A stretch of 64,000 bases of DNA, taken from positions 1,116,001-1,180,000 of the forward strand of contig NZ_CP086239.1 in NCBI RefSeq assembly GCF_026650985.1, read 5' to 3'. The position numbers were made by a program, and so were the translations under genes. Positions 1 to 9,205 of this stretch are shown piece by piece. Each line of letters opens with the position of its first letter. Positions within the stretch are counted from its first letter, which is position 1. A model generated the notes under the pieces. It was not told the DNA's origin, did no database searches, and was given only the letters and a program-made list of their open reading frames with translations. This stretch comes from Clostridium estertheticum. GTDB taxonomy: Bacteria > Bacillota > Clostridia > Clostridiales > Clostridiaceae.

Positions 1-506
1 TGTGTTTTTTTATTCAAATGAATAGTAAAAAGGATATGTCATTTGATGTAGTTATAATAAATTTTCCTTATGAAAAGCTGCTACTTTCAGTAATGATCAT
101 TTATATAGTTATATATAGGGTCGTAATTTTTGTAGAAGATAGGAAAAAAATATCTACACTTATATACACAGTAGATATAGTAAATAAGAATTATATAAAA
201 ACTATTAAAGCATTTTTAGATACTGGAAATGAGCTTCGCGAGCCTGCTTCCAATCTACCGGTATTGATTGTTGAACGGAATATTTTAAGCGAAATTTCCC
301 TGGAAAAAAACAATACATACTTCATTCCTTATACTGTAGTAAATGGAACTAGTGGTAGATTTATTGGATTTAAGCCAGAGTATATTAACATTCATATTAA
401 TAAGAAAAATATAGAAACAAAAGATGTAATTGTAGCATTTTGTGAGTATAAATTAAGCAAAGATAATGATTATAATGGGCTTATGTCTAGGGGGATACTC
501 AGTTAA
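1..506 (+). CDS. spoIIGA: Sporulation sigma-E processing peptidase SpoIIGA (5' partial)
   Basis: This is the C-terminal part of SpoIIGA, the membrane-embedded aspartic protease that cleaves pro-sigma-E in the mother cell after septation. The reading frame is open to the window edge (first full codon at base 3), so the start lies upstream and 167 residues are visible. A hydrophobic segment lies near the visible N-terminus, followed by a soluble domain with the aspartyl-protease motif FLDTGNEL. The DTG aspartate is the expected catalytic residue. The family is about 290-310 residues, so roughly the first membrane half is missing. The next gene is its substrate, sigE, as in the standard spoIIG operon. 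Confidence 0.93.
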   Translation, partial: CFFIQMNSKKDMSFDVVIINFPYEKLLLSVMIIYIVIYRVVIFVEDRKKISTLIYTVDIVNKNYIKTIKAFLDTGNELREPASNLPVLIVERNILSEISLEKNNTYFIPYTVVNGTSGRFIGFKPEYINIHINKKNIETKDVIVAFCEYKLSKDNDYNGLMSRGILS

Positions 507-559
507 TAAGGTTAAAATTAGTAATTGTTTTGAATAATAATATGGATAAGGAGGAAATT

Positions 560-1267
560 ATGTTTAATTTTAAAGTAATGTTAAACAAGTTATTTGCTAA
601 ATTTAAAATATTTTCAAACAATTTGTTTTATATAGGAGGCAACGATGCGTTACCACCTCCTTTGACTAAGGATGAAGAGGACGAATTGGTAGTTAGACTT
701 GATACCGGGGATAAAAGTGTAAGAGCCACCTTAATCGAGAGGAATTTAAGGCTCGTAGTTTATATAGCAAGGAAGTTTGAAAATACAGGAGTGAATATTG
801 AAGATTTGATTTCAGTAGGAACTATAGGGCTTATTAAAGCGGTTAATACCTTTGATCCTGAAAAAAAAATTAAGCTTGCTACATATGGATCACGATGTAT
901 TGAGAATGAAATTCTAATGTATCTTAGGAGAAATAGTAAAATAAAAACTGAAATTTCTCTTTATGAACCTCTAAATGTTGATTGGGATGGTAATGAATTA
1001 TTGCTTTCTGATATAATTGGAACCGACAATGATGTGGTTTATAATATTATTGAAGAAGATGTAGACAAGCAATTACTTTGGCTTGCGATGCAACGGTTAA
1101 ATTCACGAGAAAAAGAAATTGTGCAACTAAGATTTGGATTAAATGGAACAACAGAAAAGACACAAAAAGAAGTTGCTGATATACTTGGAATATCACAATC
1201 TTATATATCAAGGCTTGAAAAAAGAATAATAAAAAGATTGCAAAAGGAAATTAATAAAATGGTGTAG
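560..1267 (+). CDS. sigE: RNA polymerase sporulation sigma factor SigE
   Basis: Early mother-cell sigma factor, made as an inactive precursor and activated by SpoIIGA. The start at 560 is chosen over an upstream in-frame ATG because AAGGAGG sits 5 nt before it; this gives 235 residues, the usual length. The hydrophobic/basic pro-sequence ends near [13 protein letters not shown], the region where the Bacillus homologue is cleaved. Sigma-70 region 2 follows ([31 protein letters not shown]), and region 4 contains the helix-turn-helix [20 protein letters not shown]. In many clostridia sigG follows directly; here the next 189 bp hold only a hairpin and the next gene is ymxH. Confidence 0.95.
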   Translation: MFNFKVMLNKLFAKFKIFSNNLFYIGGNDALPPPLTKDEEDELVVRLDTGDKSVRATLIERNLRLVVYIARKFENTGVNIEDLISVGTIGLIKAVNTFDPEKKIKLATYGSRCIENEILMYLRRNSKIKTEISLYEPLNVDWDGNELLLSDIIGTDNDVVYNIIEEDVDKQLLWLAMQRLNSREKEIVQLRFGLNGTTEKTQKEVADILGISQSYISRLEKRIIKRLQKEINKMV

Positions 1268-1287
1268 CGTAATTCTGGATTGGTATT

Positions 1288-1356
1288 AGGCATATGAAAA
1301 TAAATAACAAGTCAGTATACTATTATTTTTGACTTATTATTTATTTTCATGTGCCT
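1288..1356. repeat. 27-bp near-perfect inverted repeat after sigE
   Basis: Arms 1288-1314 and 1330-1356 pair along all 27 positions with only two G-T wobble-type differences, around a 15-nt loop. There is no T-run directly after the 3' arm, so it is not a textbook intrinsic terminator. It fills the place where sigG is usually found. It could be a transcript-end hairpin or a small mobile-element remnant. Confidence 0.8.
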
Positions 1357-1456
1357 TATTTAAAAATATAAAATAAAATTCTAATTATAAATATATTCTT
1401 AGTGTCTAATGAATATAGATAATATAAAGGTTTAAAACACTCTAGGGGGGAATAAA

Positions 1457-1717
1457 ATGGAAAGCTTAATGTTTGCAATTAACAATTTAAGACAGATGGA
1501 AATTATAGATATAAATTCAGGGTCCAAAATGGGATATATTAAAGATTTAAAAGTGGATTGTGATGACTATAAAATCATTTCAATTTTAATGCCAACTCAA
1601 AGATCATCTTGGTTTAATAAAAACAATAGTATTGAGATACCATGGGAAAAAGTTAAGAAAGTTGGTGTTGATGTAATTCTTGTAGATGGTAGTGATCTAA
1701 TTATGGAAAACGAATAA
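1457..1717 (+). CDS. YlmC/YmxH family PRC-barrel sporulation protein
   Basis: Small 86-residue protein of the YlmC/YmxH family, a single PRC-barrel domain. The family is common beside sigE/sigG and nrdR in spore formers; its biochemical role is unknown. The body shows the pattern I-IDINSGSKMGYIKDL followed by a beta-rich stretch ending in IPWEKVKKVGVDVILV, typical of PRC barrels. The ATG at 1457 is supported by a strong AGGGGGG tract 7-8 nt upstream; a second ATG four codons in is less well placed. It has no visible export signal and is probably cytoplasmic. Confidence 0.85.
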   Translation: MESLMFAINNLRQMEIIDINSGSKMGYIKDLKVDCDDYKIISILMPTQRSSWFNKNNSIEIPWEKVKKVGVDVILVDGSDLIMENE

Positions 1718-1796
1718 TAGACTATTTTAATTTATAAGATAAGTGTATAATGTTAGTATATTTGTTAACTATACTAGTAAAAGGGCGTGAAGACCA

Positions 1797-2264
1797 TTGA
1801 AGTGTCCATATTGCAGCTGTGAAGAAAGTAAAGTGGTAGACTCTAGATCAACAGATGACAATATTGCAACTAGACGTCGACGTGAGTGCCTGCGGTGCTT
1901 TAAACGATATACTACTTATGAAAAAGTAGAAGATGTGCCTATTTTAGTAATAAAGAAAGATTTTAATAGAGAATATTTTGATAGAACAAAGATATTGAAT
2001 GGACTTATGAAGGCATGTCAAAAAAGACCAGTTTCAAGAAAACAAATTGAAGGCATTTGTGATGAAGTAGAAAAGCAGTTGAATAATGAAATGCTTACAG
2101 AAGTGAAATCTGATTATATAGGAGAACTTATCATGAGCATATTAAAAAATGTAGATGAGGTTTCTTATGTGAGATTTGCTTCAGTTTACAGACAATTTAA
2201 AGATATTAATACATTTATGGAAGAGATAAGAAAATTGATGTCTAATGAAAAAAAATGCCCATAG
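1797..2264 (+). CDS. nrdR: Transcriptional repressor NrdR
   Basis: Zinc-ribbon/ATP-cone repressor that senses nucleotide levels and represses ribonucleotide reductase genes. The 155-residue length matches the family. The N-terminal zinc ribbon uses CPYC and CLRC cysteine pairs within the first 35 residues, with the conserved VVDSR and RRRRECL basic stretch between them. The ATP-cone occupies about residues 49-139 (VIKKDFNREYFDRTKILNGL). Translation begins at a TTG codon giving MKCPYC, the canonical family N-terminus. The stop codon lies inside the loop of the downstream terminator hairpin. No ribonucleotide reductase gene is in the window. Confidence 0.95.
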   Translation: MKCPYCSCEESKVVDSRSTDDNIATRRRRECLRCFKRYTTYEKVEDVPILVIKKDFNREYFDRTKILNGLMKACQKRPVSRKQIEGICDEVEKQLNNEMLTEVKSDYIGELIMSILKNVDEVSYVRFASVYRQFKDINTFMEEIRKLMSNEKKCP

Positions 2265-2276
2265 GCATTTTTTTTC
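2248..2276 (+). terminator. Intrinsic terminator overlapping the nrdR stop codon
   Basis: A-rich arm ending in TGCC, loop CATA, then GGCATTTTTTTT. The nrdR stop codon TAG lies in and just after the loop, so termination is packed against the end of the coding sequence. Confidence 0.85.
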
Positions 2277-2313
2277 ATTTCTAAAAAATATGAATTATAT
2301 AGGGGGTGAACCA

Positions 2314-3030
2314 ATGGAAATAGAAACTTTTAATAACTATAAATTTATAAAATTTAAAATTGATAATGTCGTTATTTTGTTTTCGACAGCAAGTGGTGGA
2401 CTTAACTTTAACTGCCACACTGATGAAGGATTAGCAAATCTAGAAAAAATAAAAACATATTATAACCTAGAATCTATTGGATATTTAAATCAAATCCATA
2501 GTGACTTAGTTTTTGACTTTGATGGTAATATAAAAGATGGAGATGCTTTAATAACAAATAAAAAAAATAGGGCTATAGGTGTTTTTACTGCAGATTGTGT
2601 TCCTGTAATTTTGGTAGATACTAGTACAAAGGTTATAGCTGCAATACATAGTGGATGGAAAGGTACAAATTCTTTGATAGTTAGCAAAACTATTGAAAGA
2701 ATGCAAGAAACTTATGGTTCATTAGCAAAAAATATTAGGGCATATATTGGACCACATATTGGAGGGTGTTGTTATAAGGTTAGCAAGGAACTGATAGAGG
2801 AGTTTACTAGTAAAGATATTTATAGTAATATTAAAATAAGTAATAATAATAAATTGGATTTAGAAAAGTGCATTATAGCGCAGCTTAATGCAAAGGGTAT
2901 AAAAAAAGATAATATTAAAATTACTAGTACATGTACTTCTTGTAGTAAGAAGTATGAATTATATTCGTATAGAAATAGCGAAAATAAGCAAGGGCGGATG
3001 TTCTCGTTTGTTTATTTTAAAGACATTTAA
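2314..3030 (+). CDS. pgeF: Polyphenol oxidase/laccase-domain protein PgeF (YlmD)
   Basis: Member of the YfiH/YlmD multicopper-oxidase-like family, described as purine nucleoside phosphorylase/adenosine deaminase or peptidoglycan-editing factor. It has 238 residues. Family signatures are visible: NQIHSDLV, DALITNKKNRAIGVFTADCVPV, the zinc-ligand region AAIHSGWKGT and YIGPHIGGCCY. The start at 2314 is set by AGGGGGTGA 4-5 nt upstream; in-frame starts farther upstream would fall inside the nrdR terminator. It sits between nrdR and phoP as in other clostridia. Confidence 0.92.
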   Translation: MEIETFNNYKFIKFKIDNVVILFSTASGGLNFNCHTDEGLANLEKIKTYYNLESIGYLNQIHSDLVFDFDGNIKDGDALITNKKNRAIGVFTADCVPVILVDTSTKVIAAIHSGWKGTNSLIVSKTIERMQETYGSLAKNIRAYIGPHIGGCCYKVSKELIEEFTSKDIYSNIKISNNNKLDLEKCIIAQLNAKGIKKDNIKITSTCTSCSKKYELYSYRNSENKQGRMFSFVYFKDI

Positions 3031-3084
3031 GAATAAAATGTAGCAATTTAAGCGATAAACACATAAAAATATGGAGGGATTAAC

Positions 3085-3780
3085 ATGGCTGAAGAAAAAG
3101 TATTAGTGGTGGATGATGAGGAACATATAAGGGAATTAATCAAATTTAATTTAGAAAAGAATGGGTATAAAGTTATATGTGCTGACAATGGAATAGACGC
3201 TGTAAAGCTTGCTAAAGAACAAGCACCACAATTGATGTTATTAGATTTGATGTTGCCTGGAATGGACGGGTTAGATGTATGTAAAGAAATTAGAAAAGAT
3301 TCAAATATGTCAGGTATGCCGATAATTATGATAACAGCAAAAGGGGAAGAAATAGATAAAATAATAGGACTTGAGCTAGGTGCAGATGATTATATTACAA
3401 AACCATTTTCAGTAAGGGAGCTTGTAGCGAGGGTTAAAGCTATTCTTAGGAGAACTACTATGAAGATAGTTGAAAAAACTTTTAAAATTGGTAATCTGGT
3501 CATTGATTTTGGTAAACATGAGGTTCTAAAAAGTGAAATAAGAATTGATTTGACTTTAAAGGAGTTTGAATTATTACAAATTTTAATAAAGAATAAAGGT
3601 AGGGTTATGACCAGAGATTTTTTACTCGACAAAATATGGGGTTATGAATATGTAGGAGAAACAAGAACTGTAGACGTCCACATAAGGCATTTGAGGCAAA
3701 AGATTGAAGAGGATGATAAAAATCCAGTGTACATCCAGACTATTCGTGGTATAGGATACAGATTCAATTTTGGAGAATAA
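3085..3780 (+). CDS. phoP: Phosphate-responsive response regulator PhoP/PhoB
   Basis: OmpR/PhoB-family response regulator, 231 residues. The receiver domain (about 1-120) has acidic pair D10-D11, phospho-acceptor D54 in LLDLMLPGMDG, and the conserved lysine in GADDYITKPF. The C-terminal winged helix (about 130-229) carries LTLKEFELLQIL and the recognition region TVDVHIRHLRQKIE. The gene is 3 bp from its kinase phoR and just upstream of pstSCAB-phoU, so phosphate-starvation control is the natural assignment. A Pho-box-like array precedes pstS. Confidence 0.92.
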   Translation: MAEEKVLVVDDEEHIRELIKFNLEKNGYKVICADNGIDAVKLAKEQAPQLMLLDLMLPGMDGLDVCKEIRKDSNMSGMPIIMITAKGEEIDKIIGLELGADDYITKPFSVRELVARVKAILRRTTMKIVEKTFKIGNLVIDFGKHEVLKSEIRIDLTLKEFELLQILIKNKGRVMTRDFLLDKIWGYEYVGETRTVDVHIRHLRQKIEEDDKNPVYIQTIRGIGYRFNFGE

Positions 3781-3782
3781 TA

Positions 3783-5486
3783 ATGAAAAAGAAATTATTA
3801 ATATATTTATTAAGTACTGTAATTTTTATATTTGTAGTAGTAACATCATTAATTGTATCTATCTTTAATTATGAATATGAAGAAAATTTAAAAGATAAAC
3901 TTCAAATAAATAATAATATGATAATTAGTTTATTGCAAAGCAATAATTTAAAAGATCATCAAAAGTTTTTTACGCAGAACTTAAAGAGTTCTGAGCTGAG
4001 AGTTACATACATTGATAAAAAGGGTAAGGTTCTTTATGATTCAACTGTAGATGTGAGCACTATGGATAATCACAATGTTAGACAAGAAATAATAAAAGCA
4101 AGAAGTAGTGGAACTGGATTCTCAGTTAGATATAGTGCTTCGACTAAGAAGCATATGATGTATTTTGCAACTCAATTTGGTGATGGTTTTATAATTAGAA
4201 GTTCTAATCCCCTTAAAATTATAAGTGGGCTAGGTAGTAAATACTTTAAGCTTTACATTTTAGCTATAATTTTTTCGGCTATAATGTCAATTTGGTTTTC
4301 TTTAAAACTGTCATATATTATAGTAAGGCCTATTACAGATTTAATTTTTATTACTTCAAGAATTAGTAAGGGTGAATTTCATAGGAGGGTTAGTATATTA
4401 TCAAATGGTGAAATAGGACAATTAGCCAAAAACTTTAATGAGATGGCAGATAAACTAGAGTCTACATTAAATGAAGTTACTGATAAGCAAAACAGGTTAG
4501 AAGCAATTCTACAAAGCATGGATAGTGGAGTCATTGCTGTTGATAGAAAAAATAGAGTTATAATAATTAATCCGTATGCTAAAAAGATATTTGGTATAAC
4601 AAAAGATATTATAGGGCAAAATCTTTTAGACAATATAAGAAATTTTGAATTAGAAAATATATTACATCAAAGTGATGATAATTACAAAGAAATAAGAATA
4701 TCTTGGCCAAAAGAAAGAGAACTTAGGATAAAAACTGCAGATATTATTAATGCAAATGATCATATTGGCACTGTCGCTGTTGTCCAAGATATTACTGAAG
4801 TAAAAAAACTAGAGAATATGAGAACACAATTTGTTGCTAATGTTTCTCATGAGCTTAAAACACCATTAACATCTATTAAAGGATTTGCTGAAACCTTAAA
4901 ATACGTTGATGATGTAGAAACAAAAGAAAAGTTTTTAAATATAATTAACGAGGAAGCTGATAGATTAACTAGATTAATTACAGATATTTTAACACTTTCA
5001 CATATAGAGCAACAAGAAGAAGTAAAGATGGAAAAAATTAATGTTAATAAAATTGTAGAAGATGTGTACAATTTAATGAAAAATACAGCAGATTTAAAAG
5101 GGATTCAGTTATCAGTGAAGCAGCAGAATGTTAAAATATTGATAGGTGATGCTGATAGATTTAAACAAATGCTAATTAATTTAGTAGATAATGGTATAAA
5201 CTATTCAGAATCAGGTAATAGTGTTTGTATAGGAACTGAGAGTAAAACTGATGGATTTATTTTATGGGTACAAGACACTGGGGTTGGAATTGCTAAAGAT
5301 CAGATTTCACGTCTTTTTGAGAGGTTCTATAGAGTAGATAAGGCTCGCTCTAGATCAAAAGGTGGAACAGGTCTAGGTCTTGCAATTGTTAAGCATATAG
5401 TACTAGAATTTAACGGAAAAATATACGTGGAAAGTCAATTAGAAGTTGGAAGCAAATTTATAATAGAAATCCCATATCAAGATTAA
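3783..5486 (+). CDS. phoR: Phosphate sensor histidine kinase PhoR
   Basis: Membrane histidine kinase of 567 residues that pairs with the upstream regulator. Domains in order: N-terminal membrane helix (about 5-27); extracytoplasmic sensor region (about 28-150); second helix (about 155-180); HAMP linker (PITDLIFITSRISKGEF); PAS domain (about 235-345); HisKA dimerisation domain with phospho-accepting histidine near residue 355 (ANVSHELKTPLTSIKG); and a C-terminal HATPase with N-box LVDNGINYS, DTGVGIAKD and GGTGLGLAIVKHI. It is separated from phoP by 2 bp, so translation is coupled, and ends at a strong terminator. Confidence 0.92.
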   Translation: MKKKLLIYLLSTVIFIFVVVTSLIVSIFNYEYEENLKDKLQINNNMIISLLQSNNLKDHQKFFTQNLKSSELRVTYIDKKGKVLYDSTVDVSTMDNHNVRQEIIKARSSGTGFSVRYSASTKKHMMYFATQFGDGFIIRSSNPLKIISGLGSKYFKLYILAIIFSAIMSIWFSLKLSYIIVRPITDLIFITSRISKGEFHRRVSILSNGEIGQLAKNFNEMADKLESTLNEVTDKQNRLEAILQSMDSGVIAVDRKNRVIIINPYAKKIFGITKDIIGQNLLDNIRNFELENILHQSDDNYKEIRISWPKERELRIKTADIINANDHIGTVAVVQDITEVKKLENMRTQFVANVSHELKTPLTSIKGFAETLKYVDDVETKEKFLNIINEEADRLTRLITDILTLSHIEQQEEVKMEKINVNKIVEDVYNLMKNTADLKGIQLSVKQQNVKILIGDADRFKQMLINLVDNGINYSESGNSVCIGTESKTDGFILWVQDTGVGIAKDQISRLFERFYRVDKARSRSKGGTGLGLAIVKHIVLEFNGKIYVESQLEVGSKFIIEIPYQD

Positions 5487-5527
5487 AAATAAAGCTACCA
5501 CATTATAATGCGGTAGCTTTATTTTTA
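5487..5527 (+). terminator. Terminator after phoPR
   Basis: Arms AAAGCTACCACA and TGCGGTAGCTTT form an almost perfect stem, followed by ATTTTTATTG. It separates phoPR from the pst operon, which then has its own promoter region. Confidence 0.88.
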
Positions 5528-5544
5528 TTGAATGTAAAGTTTAA

Positions 5545-5596
5545 TTAACATTAGCTAAACTATAGTTAACTTTAACATAATATAAAGTTAACTTTA
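5545..5596 (+). promoter_or_regulatory. Pho-box-like repeat array upstream of pstS
   Basis: TTAAC[A/T] half-sites start at 5545, 5566, 5572 and 5588, with a weaker TAAACT at 5556. The positions 5545/5556/5566/5588 are about 11 bp or multiples apart, the helical phasing known for PhoP~P binding sites of the TT(A/T/C)ACA type. The last unit lies in the 14-bp palindrome TAAAGTTAACTTTA (5583-5596). It probably controls pstS by the neighbouring PhoP; this is inferred from position and motif. Confidence 0.6.
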
Positions 5597-5661
5597 TGGG
5601 TATATTATTATAAGAGTAATGAGTAGCTAAATATGAGTATAAATGAATGGGGGAAATATTA

Positions 5662-6552
5662 ATGAAAAAAAAATATTTGAAATTAATGGTTGCTGCACTA
5701 ACAGTTGCAATGACAGCAGGGTTTTTTACTGGATGTTCAAGTAAAACTGAAACAGACAAAACTGCTCCTAAATCAACTGCAATATCGGGTTCAATAACTG
5801 CAGCAGGATCAACTGCTCTTCAACCTTTAGCAGAACTCGGTGCTAAAAATTTTAAACTTAAAAATCCAGATGCAACAATAAATGTTCAAGGTGGAGGAAG
5901 CGGTACTGGACTTAAGCAAGTAGGAGAAGGTAGTGTAGAAATCGGCAATTCAGATATATATGCAAAAGACAAAGAAGGAATTGATGCAGCTGCATTAAAA
6001 GATACTAAGGTATGCGTTATAGGATTTGCTGCAGTAACAAATCCAAAAGTCAAAGTTGAATCATTAACAAAAAAACAATTAATAGATATATTTACAGGAA
6101 AAATAAAAAACTGGAAAGAAGTTGGCGGAGCTGACATCAAAGTTACTATTATAAATAGACCAAAATCTTCAGGTACTAGAGCAACATTTAAAGAATTTGG
6201 ATTAGATAAAAAAGAAGAAGCAACTGGTTTAACTCAGGATTCAAGTGGTTCAGTTAAACAAGCGGTTAAACAAACAGACGGAGCAATAAGTTATTTAGCA
6301 TTATCATATTTTGCTGATGCAACAAACAAAGAAGGTTTAAACATATTAAAAATTGATGGTGTTGAAGCAACTGCAGCAAATATAAGCACAGATAAATACA
6401 AAATTTGGTCATACGAGCATATGTATACTAAGGGTGAACCTACAGGAGCAACAAAAGCATATTTAACTTATATGACAAGTGCTGAAATGCATGCATCGAT
6501 AACAAAATTAGGATACATTCCAATGGCAGATATGAAAGCTAAAAGAGATTAA
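5662..6552 (+). CDS. pstS: Phosphate ABC transporter substrate-binding lipoprotein PstS
   Basis: Extracytoplasmic phosphate-binding lipoprotein that delivers phosphate to PstCAB. Start 5662 is preferred over an in-frame ATG at 5647 because GGGGGA lies between them, 8 nt upstream of 5662; this gives 296 residues. A lysine-rich signal peptide ends in the lipobox-like FFTGC. The type II periplasmic-binding fold shows phosphate-contact motifs AAGSTALQPL, GGGSGTGLKQV and RPKSSGTRATF. It begins the pstSCAB-phoU operon, and a hairpin after it may lower expression of the downstream genes. Confidence 0.95.
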   Translation: MKKKYLKLMVAALTVAMTAGFFTGCSSKTETDKTAPKSTAISGSITAAGSTALQPLAELGAKNFKLKNPDATINVQGGGSGTGLKQVGEGSVEIGNSDIYAKDKEGIDAAALKDTKVCVIGFAAVTNPKVKVESLTKKQLIDIFTGKIKNWKEVGGADIKVTIINRPKSSGTRATFKEFGLDKKEEATGLTQDSSGSVKQAVKQTDGAISYLALSYFADATNKEGLNILKIDGVEATAANISTDKYKIWSYEHMYTKGEPTGATKAYLTYMTSAEMHASITKLGYIPMADMKAKRD

Positions 6553-6560
6553 TGCTGATT

Positions 6561-6592
6561 AAGGTTGGATAAAACCAACCTTTATTTTTCAT
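6561..6592 (+). terminator. Hairpin/attenuator between pstS and pstC
   Basis: Stem AAGGTTGG / CCAACCTT with loop ATAAAA, followed by TATTTTTC. No promoter is obvious before pstC, so partial read-through is likely and would favour high PstS relative to the membrane subunits. Confidence 0.75.
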
Positions 6593-6618
6593 TAAAATAA
6601 TTTTTGAGGTAAAATATT

Positions 6619-7530
6619 ATGAAAAAAAATGATAAAAAAGCAATGTTTTTAAAAATTAAGAATGAATATTTGGGACGTGGATTTGCAACATTTTGTGGTG
6701 CGATTATAGTAATTCTTACTTTTTCAATAATAATATTTCTAACTAGTAAAGGCTTAAATACATTTATTAAACATGGATACTCAATATTTCATTTTATATT
6801 TTCTGGAAATTGGGACCCTGAGGGTAGCGGAGAATCCTCGATTCCTCAATTTGGAACTTTAATATTTATCTTTGGTTCTACAATAGTATCTTTTCTTGCG
6901 GTACTAGTAAGTGCGCCAATAGGAGTAGCACTCGCTGTATTTATGAATTTGATTTCACCAAAACTCGGGAAAAAAGTTCTCCAACCTGCCATAGAATTGT
7001 TTGTTGGAATCCCATCTGTTGTTTATGGTTGGATAGGTGTAAGTGTATTAGTTCCTTTTATTAAAATTTTTTTTGGAGGAATAGGATTTAGTTTACTTGC
7101 TGGAGTACTAGTTATAAGTGTAATGATTTTACCAACAATAACAAGTATTTCATCTGATGCTATAAGAACCATACCAAAAGATTATATAGAAGCATCTTAT
7201 GGTCTTGGTGCAACAAGGTGGCAAACTATAATTAAAGTGATTATACCTGCAGCTAAAAGTGGAATACTTACAAGTATTGTACTTGGAGTCTCAAGAGCAT
7301 TTGGGGAGGCACTTGCGGTGCAAATGGTTATAGGAAACTCAGTTACTTTCCCTAAGGGGTTACTTGGAACAACAACTACATTAACAAGTATACTTACTAT
7401 GGATATGGCAAATACAATAAATGGTACAGCTTGGAATGATGCATTGTGGTCAATAGCATTGCTATTGCTAATAATATCATTTATATTTATAATTATTATT
7501 AGAAAAATAGGGAAAAGAGGTGAGCAGTAA
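6619..7530 (+). CDS. pstC: Phosphate ABC transporter permease PstC
   Basis: One of the two membrane subunits of the high-affinity phosphate importer; 303 residues with about six hydrophobic helices. The ABC-permease EAA loop is seen as DYIEASYGLGATRWQTIIKVIIP. PstC features include the N-terminal helix, the extracellular loop around NWDPEGSG, and FVGIPSVVYGWIGV. Its stop codon overlaps the pstA start (TAATGA at 7528-7533), implying translational coupling. Confidence 0.94.
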   Translation: MKKNDKKAMFLKIKNEYLGRGFATFCGAIIVILTFSIIIFLTSKGLNTFIKHGYSIFHFIFSGNWDPEGSGESSIPQFGTLIFIFGSTIVSFLAVLVSAPIGVALAVFMNLISPKLGKKVLQPAIELFVGIPSVVYGWIGVSVLVPFIKIFFGGIGFSLLAGVLVISVMILPTITSISSDAIRTIPKDYIEASYGLGATRWQTIIKVIIPAAKSGILTSIVLGVSRAFGEALAVQMVIGNSVTFPKGLLGTTTTLTSILTMDMANTINGTAWNDALWSIALLLLIISFIFIIIIRKIGKRGEQ

Positions 7531-8417
7531 TGAACGCTAAAGTTAAGGATAAAATTGCAACAATAGTTTTGTATATAGTTTCTGCTTTAGTAATTCTTTT
7601 GCTTGTAAGTCTCATTGGATATATAATATATAATGGAAGAGAGTCATTAAATTTAAAGTTTTTATTTGGTGAACCAAAAATTGGTGAAGCTGGTGGAGGA
7701 ATTGGACCTCAATTATATAATTCATTAAGTTTACTTGTAGTAACACTTATAATTACAGTACCATTAGGTGTAGGAGCTGGAATATATTTAGCGGAATATG
7801 CAAAAAAAGGAAAGATACTAAATATTATTAGATTGTGTATTGAAACTATGGCATCATTACCATCTATTGTCGTTGGTTTATTTGGACTTTTAGTTTTTGT
7901 TAACATGACGGGATGGGGGTACTCACTTTTTGCTGGAGCTTTAGCCATAACTATAATAAATTTACCAGGACTTACTAGAGTTTGTGAAAATGCTGTTAAA
8001 ACTGCGTCAGAAGGTGTTAAAGAAGCTAGTCTAGGATTAGGTGCTACTAGGTGGCAGACTATTAAAAACGTCGTATTACCATCTGCAATGCCTCAAATTT
8101 TAACTGGTGTAATACTCGCCGCCGGTAGAATATTTGGAGAGGCAGCAGCGTTACTATATACTGCAGGTATGAGTGCACCAACTGTAGATTTTGCTAATTT
8201 TGCAGTGAACAATAAGGATTCAGCTTATAGCTTATTTAGGCCTGCTGAAACTTTAGCTGTTTATATATGGAAACTTAATTCTGAAGGAATGGTACCAGAT
8301 GCTACTAAGATAGCTAATGGAGCCTCTGCCGTTTTAATAATAGCAGTGCTAATATTCAATGTATCTGCAAGAATAATCGGGAAAAAATTATATGAATCTC
8401 ATGCAGGTAGTAAATAA
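7530..8417 (+). CDS. pstA: Phosphate ABC transporter permease PstA
   Basis: Second membrane subunit of the Pst importer; 295 residues and about six transmembrane helices. Family motifs include GGIGPQLYNSL, LYTAGMSAPT near the C-terminal third, and the EAA loop EASLGLGATRWQTIKNVVLP. It overlaps pstC by one base (start A of ATG is the last A of the pstC stop) and is followed 12 bp later by pstB with an AAGGAGG site. Confidence 0.94.
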   Translation: MNAKVKDKIATIVLYIVSALVILLLVSLIGYIIYNGRESLNLKFLFGEPKIGEAGGGIGPQLYNSLSLLVVTLIITVPLGVGAGIYLAEYAKKGKILNIIRLCIETMASLPSIVVGLFGLLVFVNMTGWGYSLFAGALAITIINLPGLTRVCENAVKTASEGVKEASLGLGATRWQTIKNVVLPSAMPQILTGVILAAGRIFGEAAALLYTAGMSAPTVDFANFAVNNKDSAYSLFRPAETLAVYIWKLNSEGMVPDATKIANGASAVLIIAVLIFNVSARIIGKKLYESHAGSK

Positions 8418-8429
8418 GGAGGTAACAAT

Positions 8430-9182
8430 ATGGGAATAATTACAGCAAAGAATTTAAATCTATATTATGGAAATACGCAAGCGTTAAAGAATGTAAATAT
8501 CGATATAGAAAAAAATTCGGTTACTGCACTTATAGGACCATCAGGGTGTGGTAAATCAACATTTTTGCGCACTATTAATAGAATGAATGATTTAATAGAT
8601 TCTGTTAAAATAGATGGAGAAATATTATATGAAAATGAAAATATATACGGTCAAGACTATGATGTTATAGATTTAAGGAAAAAAGTTGGAATGGTATTTC
8701 AAAAGGCTAACCCATTTCCTATGTCAATATATGAAAACATTGCTTATGGTCCCAAAATACATGGGATAAAGAATAAGAAATTGCTTGATGAAATTGTAGA
8801 GAAAAGTCTTAAGGGGGCTGTGCTTTGGGACGAAGTAAAAGATAGACTTAAAAAGAGTGCACTTGGATTATCTGGTGGACAACAGCAGCGTCTATGTATT
8901 GCAAGAACTTTGGCCGTAGAACCTGAGGTTCTTCTTATGGATGAGCCAACTTCTGCATTAGATCCTATTTCAACTTTAAAGATTGAAGAACTAATGGATG
9001 TCCTTAAGAAAAAGTATACAGTTATCATTGTTACACATAATATGCAACAAGCTGGTAGAATTTCTGACTTTACAGCATTTTTCTTGAATGGAGAAATTGT
9101 TGAAAGCGGGAAAACGGAAGAAATATTTTATAAACCTAAAGATAAAAGAACAGAGGATTATATTACAGGAAGATTCGGCTAA
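8430..9182 (+). CDS. pstB: Phosphate ABC transporter ATP-binding protein PstB
   Basis: ATPase subunit of the Pst importer, 250 residues. Walker A is GPSGCGKST (about residue 33-41), the Q-loop is [11 protein letters not shown], the ABC signature is [16 protein letters not shown], and Walker B is [13 protein letters not shown], with switch histidine in VTHNM. The [12 protein letters not shown] stretch is characteristic of PstB. It lies between pstA and phoU with short spacing. Confidence 0.96.
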   Translation: MGIITAKNLNLYYGNTQALKNVNIDIEKNSVTALIGPSGCGKSTFLRTINRMNDLIDSVKIDGEILYENENIYGQDYDVIDLRKKVGMVFQKANPFPMSIYENIAYGPKIHGIKNKKLLDEIVEKSLKGAVLWDEVKDRLKKSALGLSGGQQQRLCIARTLAVEPEVLLMDEPTSALDPISTLKIEELMDVLKKKYTVIIVTHNMQQAGRISDFTAFFLNGEIVESGKTEEIFYKPKDKRTEDYITGRFG

Positions 9183-9205
9183 AATAAAGCGAGGAAGGTG
9201 ATAAT

